Source: CAZAOY01 sp964486925
Lineage (GTDB): Bacteria; Bacillota; Clostridia; Oscillospirales; Ruminococcaceae
Direction: 5' to 3'
Assembly: GCA_964486925.1 (NCBI GenBank)
Contig: CAZAOY010000037.1
Location: forward strand, 1 to 24,675
Length of the DNA: 24,675 nt
The notes beneath the pieces are model-generated. The model was not told where the DNA came from, ran no database searches, and worked only from the letters and a program-made list of their open reading frames with translations. Below, piece after piece: positions 15,448 through 23,855 of this stretch; within the stretch, counting starts at the first letter, position 1, and every line of letters begins with the position of its first letter. Made by a program: the position numbers and the translations under genes.

Positions 15448-16824
15448 TTAATCTAAATCGGTGGTAATATTTCTTGCCCATTTAAAGCTTTTGTATCGAA
15501 GGTGGTATAGTGTTACCTTAATAATCTCGTCGGTCATTAGAGCAAGATATACAATGTATGGTGGTGTTTTAAACACAAAGGCACAGAGCAGACCTAGAGG
15601 TATTGACACAAGATATAGACCGCAGATATCCAAAATTGCCATAAATTTTGTATCGCCGCCGCTTCGCAGTAGCCCGACCCCAGTGGTATAGTTTAATGTT
15701 TTAGTAAGCACAACCAGTGCCATTACAAGGATCATATACCTTGCGATATGTGAGGTATCAGGTGAGAAGTTAAACAGCTTTAGGAATAGTGGGGTTAATA
15801 CTATACAGGCTATACCAAACGCAAGTCCTAACACCAAAGCGATACGCAGTATGTATTTTGCATATTTTTTTGACTGTTCTACCTTGCCTGCACCAAGCTC
15901 CTTACCGATTAGCACAGATACTGCCGCTCCAAATCCACCTATTACGATAAAGGCAAAACGTTCTGCAAGGTTGGTGGCGGTGTATGCCGCAACTGCCGCC
16001 GCGCCTAGTCTGCCTATTACCATAGCGTGAACCGAAATTCCAAGACCCCATACAACGTCATTTACCAAAGCCGCCGCACCGTATCTGAAAAATTCCTTTA
16101 TAATAGCAACCTTAAATTTAACCATCTGTGATAGCTTAAAGATCCTGCGTTTATCGATTACAAATATAAACAGTAGCGTTAGCACTAGTTCAAAAGCACG
16201 CGCAATGGTAGTAGCAACCGCCGCTCCCGCTACCCCCATCTTTGGAGCGCCAAGGTTGCCGAATATTAACATATAGTTTAACAGTGTGTTTAAAGCTAGT
16301 GAACAACAGTTAATAATAAGTGGTGCATTCGCCTGTTCGGTACAGCGAAGTAGTCCTAGCATTACAGAGGATATCCCTGTTGTGGTAAAGGAAAAGGCGA
16401 TAATTACAAGATAACGTGATCCTGTTTCGATTAAAGTAGCGTCATTAGTGTAGATGGACATTACGGTTGACGGCAAGAATAGGCAAAGGGCGGTGAAGAT
16501 TAATGAAGCCCCGATGATAAGGGTTAGTACAAACCCTGTTATGCGGTTAATGCTCTTCTCATCACGCTTACCCCAATACTGGCTTACCAGGATGCTACCT
16601 CCGCTGATTAGACCAAACATTACGCACCAAAAGATACCAAACGGTTGATTAGCCAGAGAGATTGCAGAAAGCTCTGATTCCCCTAAGGCACCCACCATAA
16701 CGATATCTGCCATGTTAAGTACATAACCAATTACATTTTGCAGTGTTATCGGTATTAGTAGTTTAACGAACGAGTTAATAAATTCTTGATTGTTAGCTAT
16801 ACTTTGTCGTAGATTCTTTAACAT
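15448..16824 (-). CDS. MATE family efflux transporter
   Basis: Multidrug and toxin extrusion pump, an antiporter driven by Na+ or H+. The 458-residue, very hydrophobic product has about 12 membrane segments and the MATE N-terminal pattern LLIPITLQNVIGYVLNMADIVMVGALGE, then SGGSILVSQYWGKRDEKSINR; the repeat start in the second half (about residue 225 on) carries the similar VIGRLGAAAVAAYTATN. The open frame extends to a TTG at 16848, but the ATG at 16824 (MLKNLRQSIANNQEF) follows GGGAGGG by three bases (about 4 from GGAGG) and is preferred. A promoter at 17035-17063 implies a leader of about 200 nt full of AACTTAAA repeats, suggesting regulation. The substrate is unknown. Confidence 0.95.
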   Translation of the reverse strand: MLKNLRQSIANNQEFINSFVKLLIPITLQNVIGYVLNMADIVMVGALGESELSAISLANQPFGIFWCVMFGLISGGSILVSQYWGKRDEKSINRITGFVLTLIIGASLIFTALCLFLPSTVMSIYTNDATLIETGSRYLVIIAFSFTTTGISSVMLGLLRCTEQANAPLIINCCSLALNTLLNYMLIFGNLGAPKMGVAGAAVATTIARAFELVLTLLFIFVIDKRRIFKLSQMVKFKVAIIKEFFRYGAAALVNDVVWGLGISVHAMVIGRLGAAAVAAYTATNLAERFAFIVIGGFGAAVSVLIGKELGAGKVEQSKKYAKYILRIALVLGLAFGIACIVLTPLFLKLFNFSPDTSHIARYMILVMALVVLTKTLNYTTGVGLLRSGGDTKFMAILDICGLYLVSIPLGLLCAFVFKTPPYIVYLALMTDEIIKVTLYHLRYKSFKWARNITTDLD

Positions 16825-16850
16825 AAACCCTCCCATTTTTATATGCAATC

Positions 16851-16995
16851 AACTTAAAACCGCTAAGGTATTATTTAAGTTAGATATGTATAAGCGGCTT
16901 ATGGCAGAGTGATTACTTAGTAACTTAAAGGTAGGAGCTATGCTAAGAAGTCCTTGCGCTATTAGCTGTAAACTTAAAAAGATACATTTAAGTTT
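16851..16995 (-). repeat. AACTTAAA repeat cluster in the MATE leader
   Basis: AACTTAAA occurs at 16851-16858, 16922-16929 and 16971-16978, and its complement TTTAAGTT at 16874-16881 and 16987-16994. Two pairs form hairpins: 16851-58 with 16874-81 (8 bp, 15-nt loop) and 16970-78 with 16987-95 (9 bp, 8-nt loop). The segment 16825-17034 is the untranslated leader of the MATE gene. I see no match to a riboswitch class I know. It could be an RNA structure or a set of protein operators. Confidence 0.6.
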
Positions 16996-17034
16996 TAAAG
17001 TAATAGGCTCTACTGCAGATAAACCAGTATTCTT

Positions 17035-17063
17035 ATTATAATACATATTAAGGTGTTTTACAA
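17035..17063 (-). promoter_or_regulatory. MATE gene promoter
   Basis: On the minus strand TTGTAA (17063-17058), 17-bp spacer, consensus TATAAT (17040-17035). The -35 matches four of six bases. The predicted start is near 17028. Confidence 0.55.
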
Positions 17064-17093
17064 GGGAAAATATTATCTTTTGAGAAATATTTC

Positions 17094-17122
17094 TTGACAT
17101 AGGTAGGATATGGGTTTATAAT
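17094..17122 (+). promoter_or_regulatory. AEC transporter promoter, full sigma-A consensus
   Basis: TTGACA (17094-17099), exactly 17 bp, TATAAT (17117-17122). A perfect palindrome GAAATATTTC (17084-17093) abuts the -35 box and lies between it and the divergent MATE promoter. Such a strong promoter before a transporter suggests it is held by a repressor (inference). Confidence 0.85.
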
Positions 17123-17170
17123 AATATAGATGAAAAAATTAAGTTATTTGAATGAAAAAGAGGTAGACAG

Positions 17171-18097
17171 TTGGAATTAGCAAAGATAGTGCTAGATCAG
17201 GTCATAATAATGTTTTTACTTATGGGTGTTGGATTTTTAGCCAGCAAGCTTCGGATAATTAATTTAGAAAGTAACAAGCAGATTACAAACTTTTTACTCT
17301 ATTTTGTTGTGCCAACGGTAACGATTAATGCGTTTCAAACACCATATGAGCCGCAAAAGCTTAGGCTTTTAGGGATTGCATTTGTTTTAGCTGTGGCAAG
17401 TCATGTTATTGCGATCATAATCTCCTTAATTTTAGTAAGAGGCAATAAGGTTAATATTGGGATAGAGCGGTTTGCTGTGGTTTACACAAACTGTGGTTTC
17501 ATGGCGCTACCGTTACTTGGCGCTACCTTTGGTAACGAGGGGATTTTGTTTGGTAGTGTATATATGGTGGTGTTTCAGATTTTAAGCTGGACACATGGGT
17601 ATATAGGGATCAGCGGTAAGGTATCCAAAAAGGAGCTCGCAAAGGCTTTTACAGCACCGGTAATGTTTGCTGTTGTGATAGGGTTTACCTTGTTTTTGGC
17701 AAGTATTAGCCTTCCCTATGTAGTTTTTCAGACCACCACATATATTGGAAGCTTAAACACACCGTTAGCTATGGTGGTAATCGGGGTGAATCTTGCCCAG
17801 AGCAAGCTTTTTAACGCGTTTAAAACCCTTAAGGTTTATTATATTGTTTTTGTTACTAATTTTTTAGTACCTATTGTGGTAATACTAACCTTTAGCATGT
17901 TAAAGACTGTTCCAACAAATTTAATACTTATTAATGTAATTTCGGTATCATGTCCTTGTGCGGCGGCGGGGGTTATGTTTGCGCAGAAGATGGATAAGGA
18001 TGCCGCATATGCGGGGCAGATTTTAACTTTATCAAATATAGTTTCTATCGCTTCAATACCGCTTATTATGCTAATTGCACAGGCTTTTATTAAGTAA
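17171..18097 (+). CDS. AEC family (auxin efflux carrier-like) transporter
   Basis: Membrane transporter of the AEC/BART group (Mem_trans), which in bacteria includes malonate, malate and other organic-anion carriers. The 308-residue product shows about ten hydrophobic segments in two five-helix halves: LDQVIIMFLLMGVGFLASKLRI, ITNFLLYFVVPTVTINAFQTPY (a typical AEC helix 2 with the PxxxxxxF pattern), YTNCGFMALPLLGATFGNEG (conserved NxGFxxxPL), and in the second half SLNTPLAMVVIGVNLAQ and CPCAAAGVMFAQKM. The start is TTG at 17171 with AGAGG about 7 nt upstream, and the promoter is 49 bp before it. Divergent from the MATE gene. The substrate cannot be deduced. Confidence 0.92.
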   Translation: MELAKIVLDQVIIMFLLMGVGFLASKLRIINLESNKQITNFLLYFVVPTVTINAFQTPYEPQKLRLLGIAFVLAVASHVIAIIISLILVRGNKVNIGIERFAVVYTNCGFMALPLLGATFGNEGILFGSVYMVVFQILSWTHGYIGISGKVSKKELAKAFTAPVMFAVVIGFTLFLASISLPYVVFQTTTYIGSLNTPLAMVVIGVNLAQSKLFNAFKTLKVYYIVFVTNFLVPIVVILTFSMLKTVPTNLILINVISVSCPCAAAGVMFAQKMDKDAAYAGQILTLSNIVSIASIPLIMLIAQAFIK

Positions 18098-18198
18098 AAG
18101 CGTTATATTACTGAGGTGCTTAGTGGTAGATGGCATGTTAAGAGGTCCTTGTGATATTAAGTGCCAAAGTAATAATATATATGAAAAGGGAGTTTATT

Positions 18199-19578
18199 AT
18201 GTTTTCTGTATTAAAGGATAAAAAGATAATAATGATCGGTTTAGGGGTAAGCCATCTTGAACTAACTAAGCTTTTTGCTAGCAAAGGGTTTGATGTTACG
18301 GTCTGTGACAAGGTAAGCAAGGAGGCTTTAGGAGAGAGATACACCACCCTTTCACAGATGGGGGTTAAGTTTATCTTAGGTGAGGGGTATCTTTCTAGTT
18401 TAACTGACGCTGATGTGGTCTTTCGCTCTCCCGGAATGTACTACCTTAATAAAGAACTTCAAAAGGCAAAGGAAGCGGGGGTTATAATAACCTCTGAGAT
18501 GGAGATGTTTTTTGAGCTTTGCCCATGTAAGATATATGCGGTAACGGGGTCGGACGGTAAGACTACAACCACTGCGGTAATTAGCGAGATGTTACAGGCG
18601 CAGGGGAGGACGGTTCACCTAGGGGGGAACATAGGGATTGCTTTACTTCCGAGGATAGAGAGCATTAAAAAAGATGATGTGGCGGTGGTGGAGCTTTCAA
18701 GCTTTCAGCTGTTATCGATGAGGAGTTCTCCCGATGTAGCGGTTATAACTAACATATCTCCAAACCATCTTGATGTACACAAGGACATGACGGAGTATAT
18801 AGGGGCAAAGTGCAACCTGATTGCCCATCAGTCTGCCTTCTCTAAGACGGTATTAAATCTTGATAATGAGGAAGCCTTAGAGCTAAAGCCTTTAGTTAGA
18901 GGAAGGCTTGCGACCTTCTCTCGCAAGAGTGAGATGGATTTTGGCGTATTTTTAGATAAGGATAATAACATTATCTATATAGATAAAAAGCAGGGTATAC
19001 GTCAGGTGATAATGAATGCAACGGATATAAAGCTTCCTGGGATACACAATGTTGAGAACTACATGGGAGCTATTGCGGCTTGCTTTGAGGATGTAGAGCT
19101 TGCTAACATAGTGAAGGTAGCAAAAGAGTTTGGCGGGGTTAAGCATAGGATAGAGTATATAAGGACGGTTAATGGTGCTAGATACTATAATGACAGCATT
19201 GCTACAAGTCCGACACGGACAATTGCGGGGCTTAACGCATTTGATCAAAAGCTTATAGTAATTGCAGGTGGGTATGATAAAAATATTCCATATGAGCCGA
19301 TTGCCGAACCGATTGCTACAAGGGTTAAGATCCTTATTCTGCTTGGAAAGACTGCACCAAAGATTCAAGCGGCGGTGGAACAGTGCCCGCTATATAACAA
19401 GGACACCCTTAAAATAATTAACGTTAGCACCCTTGAGCAGGCTGTACAGACGGCAAGAGAGCTAGCAAAAGAGGGGGATGTTGTTACACTATCTCCTGCT
19501 AGTGCAAGCTTTGATTTATATAAAAATTTTGAGGAGCGCGGAGAACATTTTAGAAGGCTGGTAGAAGCGCTTGACTAA
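18199..19578 (+). CDS. murD: UDP-N-acetylmuramoyl-L-alanine--D-glutamate ligase MurD
   Basis: Cytoplasmic Mur ligase adding D-Glu to UDP-MurNAc-L-Ala in peptidoglycan synthesis, using ATP. From ATG 18199 (459 residues): N-terminal Rossmann-like domain with IMIGLGVSHLELTKLF, the ATP loop GSDGKTTTT (117-125; usual GTNGKTT), LGGNIG, ELSSFQL (165-171), ISPNHLD with His190/Asp192, and the C-terminal YNDSIATSPTRT and IAGGYDKN. The frame is open to a GTG at 18151, but GGGAG 7 nt before 18199 and the fit to MurD N-termini favour 18199. murD usually sits in the dcw cell-wall cluster; here it stands alone behind a transporter gene. A hairpin region follows. Confidence 0.95.
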   Translation: MFSVLKDKKIIMIGLGVSHLELTKLFASKGFDVTVCDKVSKEALGERYTTLSQMGVKFILGEGYLSSLTDADVVFRSPGMYYLNKELQKAKEAGVIITSEMEMFFELCPCKIYAVTGSDGKTTTTAVISEMLQAQGRTVHLGGNIGIALLPRIESIKKDDVAVVELSSFQLLSMRSSPDVAVITNISPNHLDVHKDMTEYIGAKCNLIAHQSAFSKTVLNLDNEEALELKPLVRGRLATFSRKSEMDFGVFLDKDNNIIYIDKKQGIRQVIMNATDIKLPGIHNVENYMGAIAACFEDVELANIVKVAKEFGGVKHRIEYIRTVNGARYYNDSIATSPTRTIAGLNAFDQKLIVIAGGYDKNIPYEPIAEPIATRVKILILLGKTAPKIQAAVEQCPLYNKDTLKIINVSTLEQAVQTARELAKEGDVVTLSPASASFDLYKNFEERGEHFRRLVEALD

Positions 19579-19588
19579 GAATTATTAC

Positions 19589-19667
19589 TAATTGGGAAAG
19601 CAAATGTTGTGTTTTTTACTTAAAAATGCAACATTTGTTGGATCAACAAGAGGATAGCACCCAATTA
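19589..19667 (+). other. nested hairpin structure after murD
   Basis: A long hairpin pairs 19601-19616 with 19622-19637 (CAAATGTTG with CAACATTTG, two G-U pairs, then TTTTT with AAAAA; 5-nt loop). An outer stem, TAATTGGG (19589-19596) with CCCAATTA (19660-19667), encloses it. A second small hairpin, TTGTTG (19635-19640) with CAACAA (19644-19649), competes with the long one. No T-tract follows, so this is not a standard terminator. It may be a murD 3' end or a leader element of the M42 operon. Confidence 0.5.
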
Positions 19668-19757
19668 ATAAAGGCATAATGGAATTACGGCACAGATTGA
19701 TCTAACCGTTGCGGGGGATTTGTGCAAGGATTTAGCGGCGGAGAGATGGGGCTCAAG

Positions 19758-20780
19758 ATGAAGGAAAGATTAAAGGAGCTTTGCTGTAGCGTTGGGGTTG
19801 CGGGAGATGAGTTTGCTGTGTCAACCATTGCCGCAAGGATGCTAGAGGAGTGCGGAGCAGAGGTTACAATTGACGGGTTTGGTAGCGTTGTAGGTTATAT
19901 CAACAAGGACAAAACAGACCTGCCGTTAATGTTATTGGACGCGCATATTGATGAGATTGGCATGATGGTTACCTATATTGATGATAACGGTTTTATTAAG
20001 GTTTCAAACTGTGGGGGGATGGATCGACGTATCCTATCCGCACAGGAGGTTACCGTTCATGGCAAGCAGGATATACTAGGGGTTATTGGGTCAAAGCCTC
20101 CACATCTTGAAAAGGCGGATGAGGCTAAGAAGGTTTCTCCTATTGAGGAGCTGTTTATCGATATTGGAATGAGCAAGGAGAAGGCGGAGTCGATAGTTTC
20201 GTTAGGGGACAGGGTCACCATAAACTCGGAGTATCGAGAGCTGTTAAATGGTAGGATTGCGGTAAAATCTCTTGATGACAGGTCGGGTGTAGTTAGTATT
20301 CTGCAAGCGCTCCTTTATCTAAAGGGTAAAGATCTACCATACCGAATTGCTGTGTTATTCTCAGTACAGGAGGAGGTAGGTGCGGCAGGTGCTAGGGTAA
20401 GTAGCTATTCTATCGACCCTGATGTTGCGATTGCGGTGGATGTTAGCTTTGCATATACAAGCGACGCTATCGAGCATAAATGTGGCAAGATGGGCAAAGG
20501 TGCTATGATTGGGTATTCACCAATTCTAAATAAAGGTATGTCTGATAAGCTTGTTAAACTTGCTAAGGATAAGGGGATTTCACATCAAGTAGAGGTAATG
20601 TCTGGAAGAACCTCCACAAATGCTGACCAGATTTCCATTAATAGGGGCGGTGTTAAGACAGCGTTACTCTCTATCCCTATAAGATATATGCATACCCCGA
20701 TTGAATGCGTGTTACCAGAGGATATCGACAGTGTGGCAAAACTAATAAGCGAGTACATCTTGGCAGGGGGGGATAGATAG
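19758..20780 (+). CDS. M42 family metallopeptidase (first of tandem pair)
   Basis: Putative cytoplasmic aminopeptidase. Active-site elements: LDAHIDEIGMMV with His63 and Asp65, KSLDDRSGV (bridging Asp), SVQEEVGAAGA (Glu pair), AVDVSF, and MHTPIE near the C-terminus giving the final His. 340 residues from ATG 19758, whose MKERLKELCCSVGVAGDE fits the family's usual start. Alternatives are GTG 19722 (GGGGGA three bases before) and ATG 19746; none has an ideal ribosome binding site, so the start is uncertain. The stop is one base from the next gene's ATG. It differs clearly from the second copy, so the two are old paralogues, not a recent duplication. Confidence 0.92.
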   Translation: MKERLKELCCSVGVAGDEFAVSTIAARMLEECGAEVTIDGFGSVVGYINKDKTDLPLMLLDAHIDEIGMMVTYIDDNGFIKVSNCGGMDRRILSAQEVTVHGKQDILGVIGSKPPHLEKADEAKKVSPIEELFIDIGMSKEKAESIVSLGDRVTINSEYRELLNGRIAVKSLDDRSGVVSILQALLYLKGKDLPYRIAVLFSVQEEVGAAGARVSSYSIDPDVAIAVDVSFAYTSDAIEHKCGKMGKGAMIGYSPILNKGMSDKLVKLAKDKGISHQVEVMSGRTSTNADQISINRGGVKTALLSIPIRYMHTPIECVLPEDIDSVAKLISEYILAGGDR

Positions 20781-20781
20781 T

Positions 20782-21813
20782 ATGGATAGATTATTTACAA
20801 ATATAGAAAAGCTTTGTAACCTAAATGGAATTTCAGGGCAGGAGGATTCGGTGGTTAATGAAATTATTAGCCAGATTAAAGACCACTGCGAATATAATAC
20901 AGATAGCCAAAACAACATAATTGCTTATAAAAAAGGCAAAAAGACCCCTAACAAAAGGATAATGCTTGCGGCTCATACCGATGAGGTAGGGATGATGGTT
21001 ACTGGTGTAACGACAGACGGGATGTTACACATCGCTACCGTTGGAGGGATTAATCCAAAGGTAATACTGGGTCGTGCCGTTCGTGTTGGGGAGAAGGGTA
21101 TTGTTGGCGTTATCGGCACTAAGGCGGTTCATATGCAATCGGAGGATGAGAAGAACAGCGTTGTACCTCTGGATAAGCTGTATATTGATATTGGGGCTAC
21201 CGACAAAGAGGACGCGCTTTCCTATGTAAAGCTAGGTGACGCGGTAACCTTTGACAGCAGTTATAAGGAGTTTGGAGAAGGCTTTATTAAAGCAAAGGCT
21301 ATCGACGACCGAGCGGGTTGTGCGATACTAATTGAGATTCTAAAGTCAGACCTAGAGTATGACACCCACTTTTTATTCTGTTCACAGGAGGAGGTAGGAT
21401 TAAGGGGTTCAAGGGTAGGCGCATACACCATCGACCCTGATATTGCTATAGTTGTAGAATCCACCGCTTCTGCCGATGTTGCGGGGGTATCGGGGGATAG
21501 CAGAGCGAGTTTACTAGGAAGTGGGCCGGTTGTTTCTTACAGAGATCATTCAACTATGTATGATATGAAGCTTTATAACAGAGCGTTTGAGATTGCTAAA
21601 GAGAAGGGTATTGCCTGCCAGACCAAGACTATAATAAGTGGTGGGAATGATGCGGGCGCTATCCATGTTTCAAGGGGTGGTGTTAGGACTATTGCGGTAT
21701 CTATACCGAGTCGTTACATCCATTCACCGTCATGTGTAGTTAAGAAGGATGATGTTGCAGGAAGCTTACAGCTTGTTCAGCATATGCTATCAGACTTTGG
21801 CGCTAATGAGTAA
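20782..21813 (+). CDS. M42 family metallopeptidase (second of tandem pair)
   Basis: Putative cytoplasmic aminopeptidase, 343 residues. Active-site elements: AAHTDEVGMMV with His65 and Asp67, KAIDDRAGC, CSQEEVGLRGSRVGAY, VVESTASAD, SGGNDAGAIHVSRGGV and RYIHSPSCV with the C-terminal His. At the position where the first copy has VD (AVDVSF) this one has VE (VVESTASAD); both occur in M42 members. ATG 20782 is one base after the first copy's stop, with a G-rich Shine-Dalgarno about 8 nt upstream inside that gene. The stop overlaps the GNAT start (TAATG). Archaeal and bacterial M42 paralogues can form mixed dodecamers; whether this pair does is speculation. Confidence 0.93.
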   Translation: MDRLFTNIEKLCNLNGISGQEDSVVNEIISQIKDHCEYNTDSQNNIIAYKKGKKTPNKRIMLAAHTDEVGMMVTGVTTDGMLHIATVGGINPKVILGRAVRVGEKGIVGVIGTKAVHMQSEDEKNSVVPLDKLYIDIGATDKEDALSYVKLGDAVTFDSSYKEFGEGFIKAKAIDDRAGCAILIEILKSDLEYDTHFLFCSQEEVGLRGSRVGAYTIDPDIAIVVESTASADVAGVSGDSRASLLGSGPVVSYRDHSTMYDMKLYNRAFEIAKEKGIACQTKTIISGGNDAGAIHVSRGGVRTIAVSIPSRYIHSPSCVVKKDDVAGSLQLVQHMLSDFGANE

Positions 21814-22538
21814 TGATACAACAGATAGATGTTATTGAGGGTGGATATAAACACCCTCTTTTTACAAAGATAACCTCATTATATAATGCCTACGGTAGCG
21901 GGCACTCTTTCTGCCAATTTTACAAGGGTGATGGGGTATTAATATCAAGGTACTATAACAATTTAATAGTATATATCATAGATGATAGCTGTGACCTAGG
22001 CGAGATTAGGAATTTTATTAGTTTTAGTAATGCAACAAATATCCAATGTAACCAAAAGCTATGTGAATTGGAAGGCTATAGCTATAGTAGTGGACGGATA
22101 TACTCCTCTTTGGGGGTTGGCTTACAGTTTCGCAGGGATAATTTTGTGATTAGTAGTCGGATAGACCACTGTTTCGATATACTTAAAGATATTTTCATTG
22201 ATGAGATTGGGCAAGGTGGATATGACGACTGGTATCTTGACATGTCTCACAGGGTGAGGCATTTGGTTACCAGTGTCTATACTATTATAGGAAAGGCTAC
22301 CGCTACGGCATATGCTACAGACGAAAACTATGTAGTGGTAACGCAGGTAGCAACTAGAAGAGAGCATAGAAACTGCGGACTTGCCGCGGGGATACTTGAG
22401 AAAATCTCGAAAGATAATGCAGGAAAACAGCTTGCGGTTTTAAGCAAGGATGATGTTAGCGATAGGTTTTATGAAAAGATAGGGTTTAGGCTGTACGGTG
22501 TATGGCATGAATACAGGAAAGTTGAGTGGATAGATTGA
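21813..22538 (+). CDS. GNAT family N-acetyltransferase
   Basis: A 241-residue protein whose C-terminal part (about 155-240) has the GNAT fold: the acetyl-CoA strand VVVTQVATRREHRNCGLAAGILEKI with the loop REHRNCGLA (183-191, a variant of Q/RxxGxG/A), then LAVLSKDDVSDRFYEKIGF, the usual final motif. The first ~150 residues are not recognisable and may be a second, degenerate GNAT-like or substrate-binding domain, as in FR47-type enzymes. The acceptor substrate is unknown. Its ATG overlaps the upstream M42 stop by one base and its end overlaps the next gene by 13 bases, so it is translated within one operon, possibly acting on amino acids or peptides released by the peptidases (inference). Confidence 0.85.
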   Translation: MIQQIDVIEGGYKHPLFTKITSLYNAYGSGHSFCQFYKGDGVLISRYYNNLIVYIIDDSCDLGEIRNFISFSNATNIQCNQKLCELEGYSYSSGRIYSSLGVGLQFRRDNFVISSRIDHCFDILKDIFIDEIGQGGYDDWYLDMSHRVRHLVTSVYTIIGKATATAYATDENYVVVTQVATRREHRNCGLAAGILEKISKDNAGKQLAVLSKDDVSDRFYEKIGFRLYGVWHEYRKVEWID

Positions 22539-23809
22539 TAGGTTCGTTTTATAACATAGATAGTGAAATATTAGCTTTAGGTGAAAAGGTTGAGAGCGAC
22601 TGCAAGGCGCAGCTTGAGCTAGCCGACAGGATTTGTTTGTATAATGAGGCAAAGGTACTTAGTGCTTTTCAGGCTGCAAAGGTTAGTGAGGCACATTTTA
22701 AGGGCACTACAGGGTATGGTTATGGTGACCGTGGTAGGGATGTTCTGGATGAAGTGTATGCTAGGATATTTAACACCGAGGATGCTTTAGTACGACATAA
22801 CTTTGTGTCGGGTACCCATGCACTTACGGTTGCTTTGTTTGGTATACTTCGTCCGGGGGATGTAGTTGTATCGTTAACCGGCAAGCCTTATGATACCATG
22901 GAGGAGGTAATCGGGATTCGTGGGGAGGGTAACGGTTCTCTTCGTGATTTTGGTGTAGGATATAGGGAGCTAGCGCTAAAGGGTGATGGTACTGTGGACG
23001 TTGATGGGATAGGTGAGGCTGTTAAGGGGGCGAAGGTAGCATACATTCAGCGGTCACGTGGGTACTCGTTAAGACCGTCTATAACTATAGAGGATATTGA
23101 GAAAATTATTGCTGTGGCAAAAGCCGCTAATTCTAATATAATAGTTATGGTGGATAACTGTTACGGTGAGTTTGTTCAGATGAAGGAGCCGACCGATGTA
23201 GGGGCAGACATAGCTATAGGTTCACTTATAAAAAATCCTGGAGGTAGCATTGCGCAGACGGGTGGATATATAGTAGGGACTAAAGCGCTAATCGAGCTTT
23301 GCGCATATCGTCTTACAAGTGTGGGTATGGGTAAAGAGGTTGGGTGTACCTTAAATCAAAGCCAGTCTATGTATATGGGTCTATTCTTTGCACCTAGTGT
23401 TGTGTGTAGTGCGGTAAAGACCTCGATATTTGCAACGGCGCTGTTTAGTGCTATGGGATACGTGACCTATCCGAATGCTATGGATAAGCGAACAGATATA
23501 ATTGCGGCTATTCAGCTTGGGGATAAGCAAAGCATGGTAGATTTCTGCAAGGGGATACAAGCGGGTGCGCCGGTAGATTCGTTTGTGACACCAGAGCCGT
23601 GGGATATGCCTGGGTATGACAGTGATGTTATTATGGCGGCAGGCGCTTTTAACATGGGAGCGTCTATAGAATTATCCGCTGATGGACCTATAAAACCTCC
23701 ATATGCAGTATGGCTACAGGGTGGGGTAACCTACAATACAGGAAAGATAGGGGTACTTCTTGCAGCTAATAATCTAAAAAATGGCAGTGACAATGGATTA
23801 AAACTATAA
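22526..23809 (+). CDS. PLP-dependent methionine gamma-lyase-like ('aluminium resistance') protein
   Basis: Fold-type I PLP enzyme of the family annotated as methionine gamma-lyase family / aluminium resistance protein (YnbB-like). The 427-residue product has TTGYGYGDRGRD (61-72), NFVSGTHALTVALFGILRPGD (92-112), VMVDNCYGEF with the cofactor-nitrogen Asp210, and GSLIKNPGGSI with the likely Schiff-base Lys236. These match the family well over its full length; the true substrate of the family is not established, though Cys/Met gamma-elimination is presumed. The start is GTG 22526 with AGGA 7 nt upstream, overlapping the GNAT gene by 13 bp. In B. subtilis ynbB lies upstream of glnR-glnA; here it closes an M42-M42-GNAT operon. 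No terminator hairpin is evident before the rRNA promoters. Confidence 0.92.
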   Translation: MDRLIGSFYNIDSEILALGEKVESDCKAQLELADRICLYNEAKVLSAFQAAKVSEAHFKGTTGYGYGDRGRDVLDEVYARIFNTEDALVRHNFVSGTHALTVALFGILRPGDVVVSLTGKPYDTMEEVIGIRGEGNGSLRDFGVGYRELALKGDGTVDVDGIGEAVKGAKVAYIQRSRGYSLRPSITIEDIEKIIAVAKAANSNIIVMVDNCYGEFVQMKEPTDVGADIAIGSLIKNPGGSIAQTGGYIVGTKALIELCAYRLTSVGMGKEVGCTLNQSQSMYMGLFFAPSVVCSAVKTSIFATALFSAMGYVTYPNAMDKRTDIIAAIQLGDKQSMVDFCKGIQAGAPVDSFVTPEPWDMPGYDSDVIMAAGAFNMGASIELSADGPIKPPYAVWLQGGVTYNTGKIGVLLAANNLKNGSDNGLKL

Positions 23810-23855
23810 ATTGTCACAAACTCTGGAAAAATACTAAAAAACGATAAAAAACGTG

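Noticed and set aside
16849..17100. 83-codon minus-strand open frame before the MATE gene
   Set aside because: It has no ribosome binding site, covers the MATE promoter and the repeat-rich leader, and its product resembles no family I know. Better explained as open by chance in A+T-rich DNA.
19722..19757. GTG 19722 as start of the first tandem M42 gene
   Set aside because: It adds 12 Gly-rich residues before a family-typical start and its G-rich ribosome binding site is only three bases away. Kept as an alternative, not the main call.
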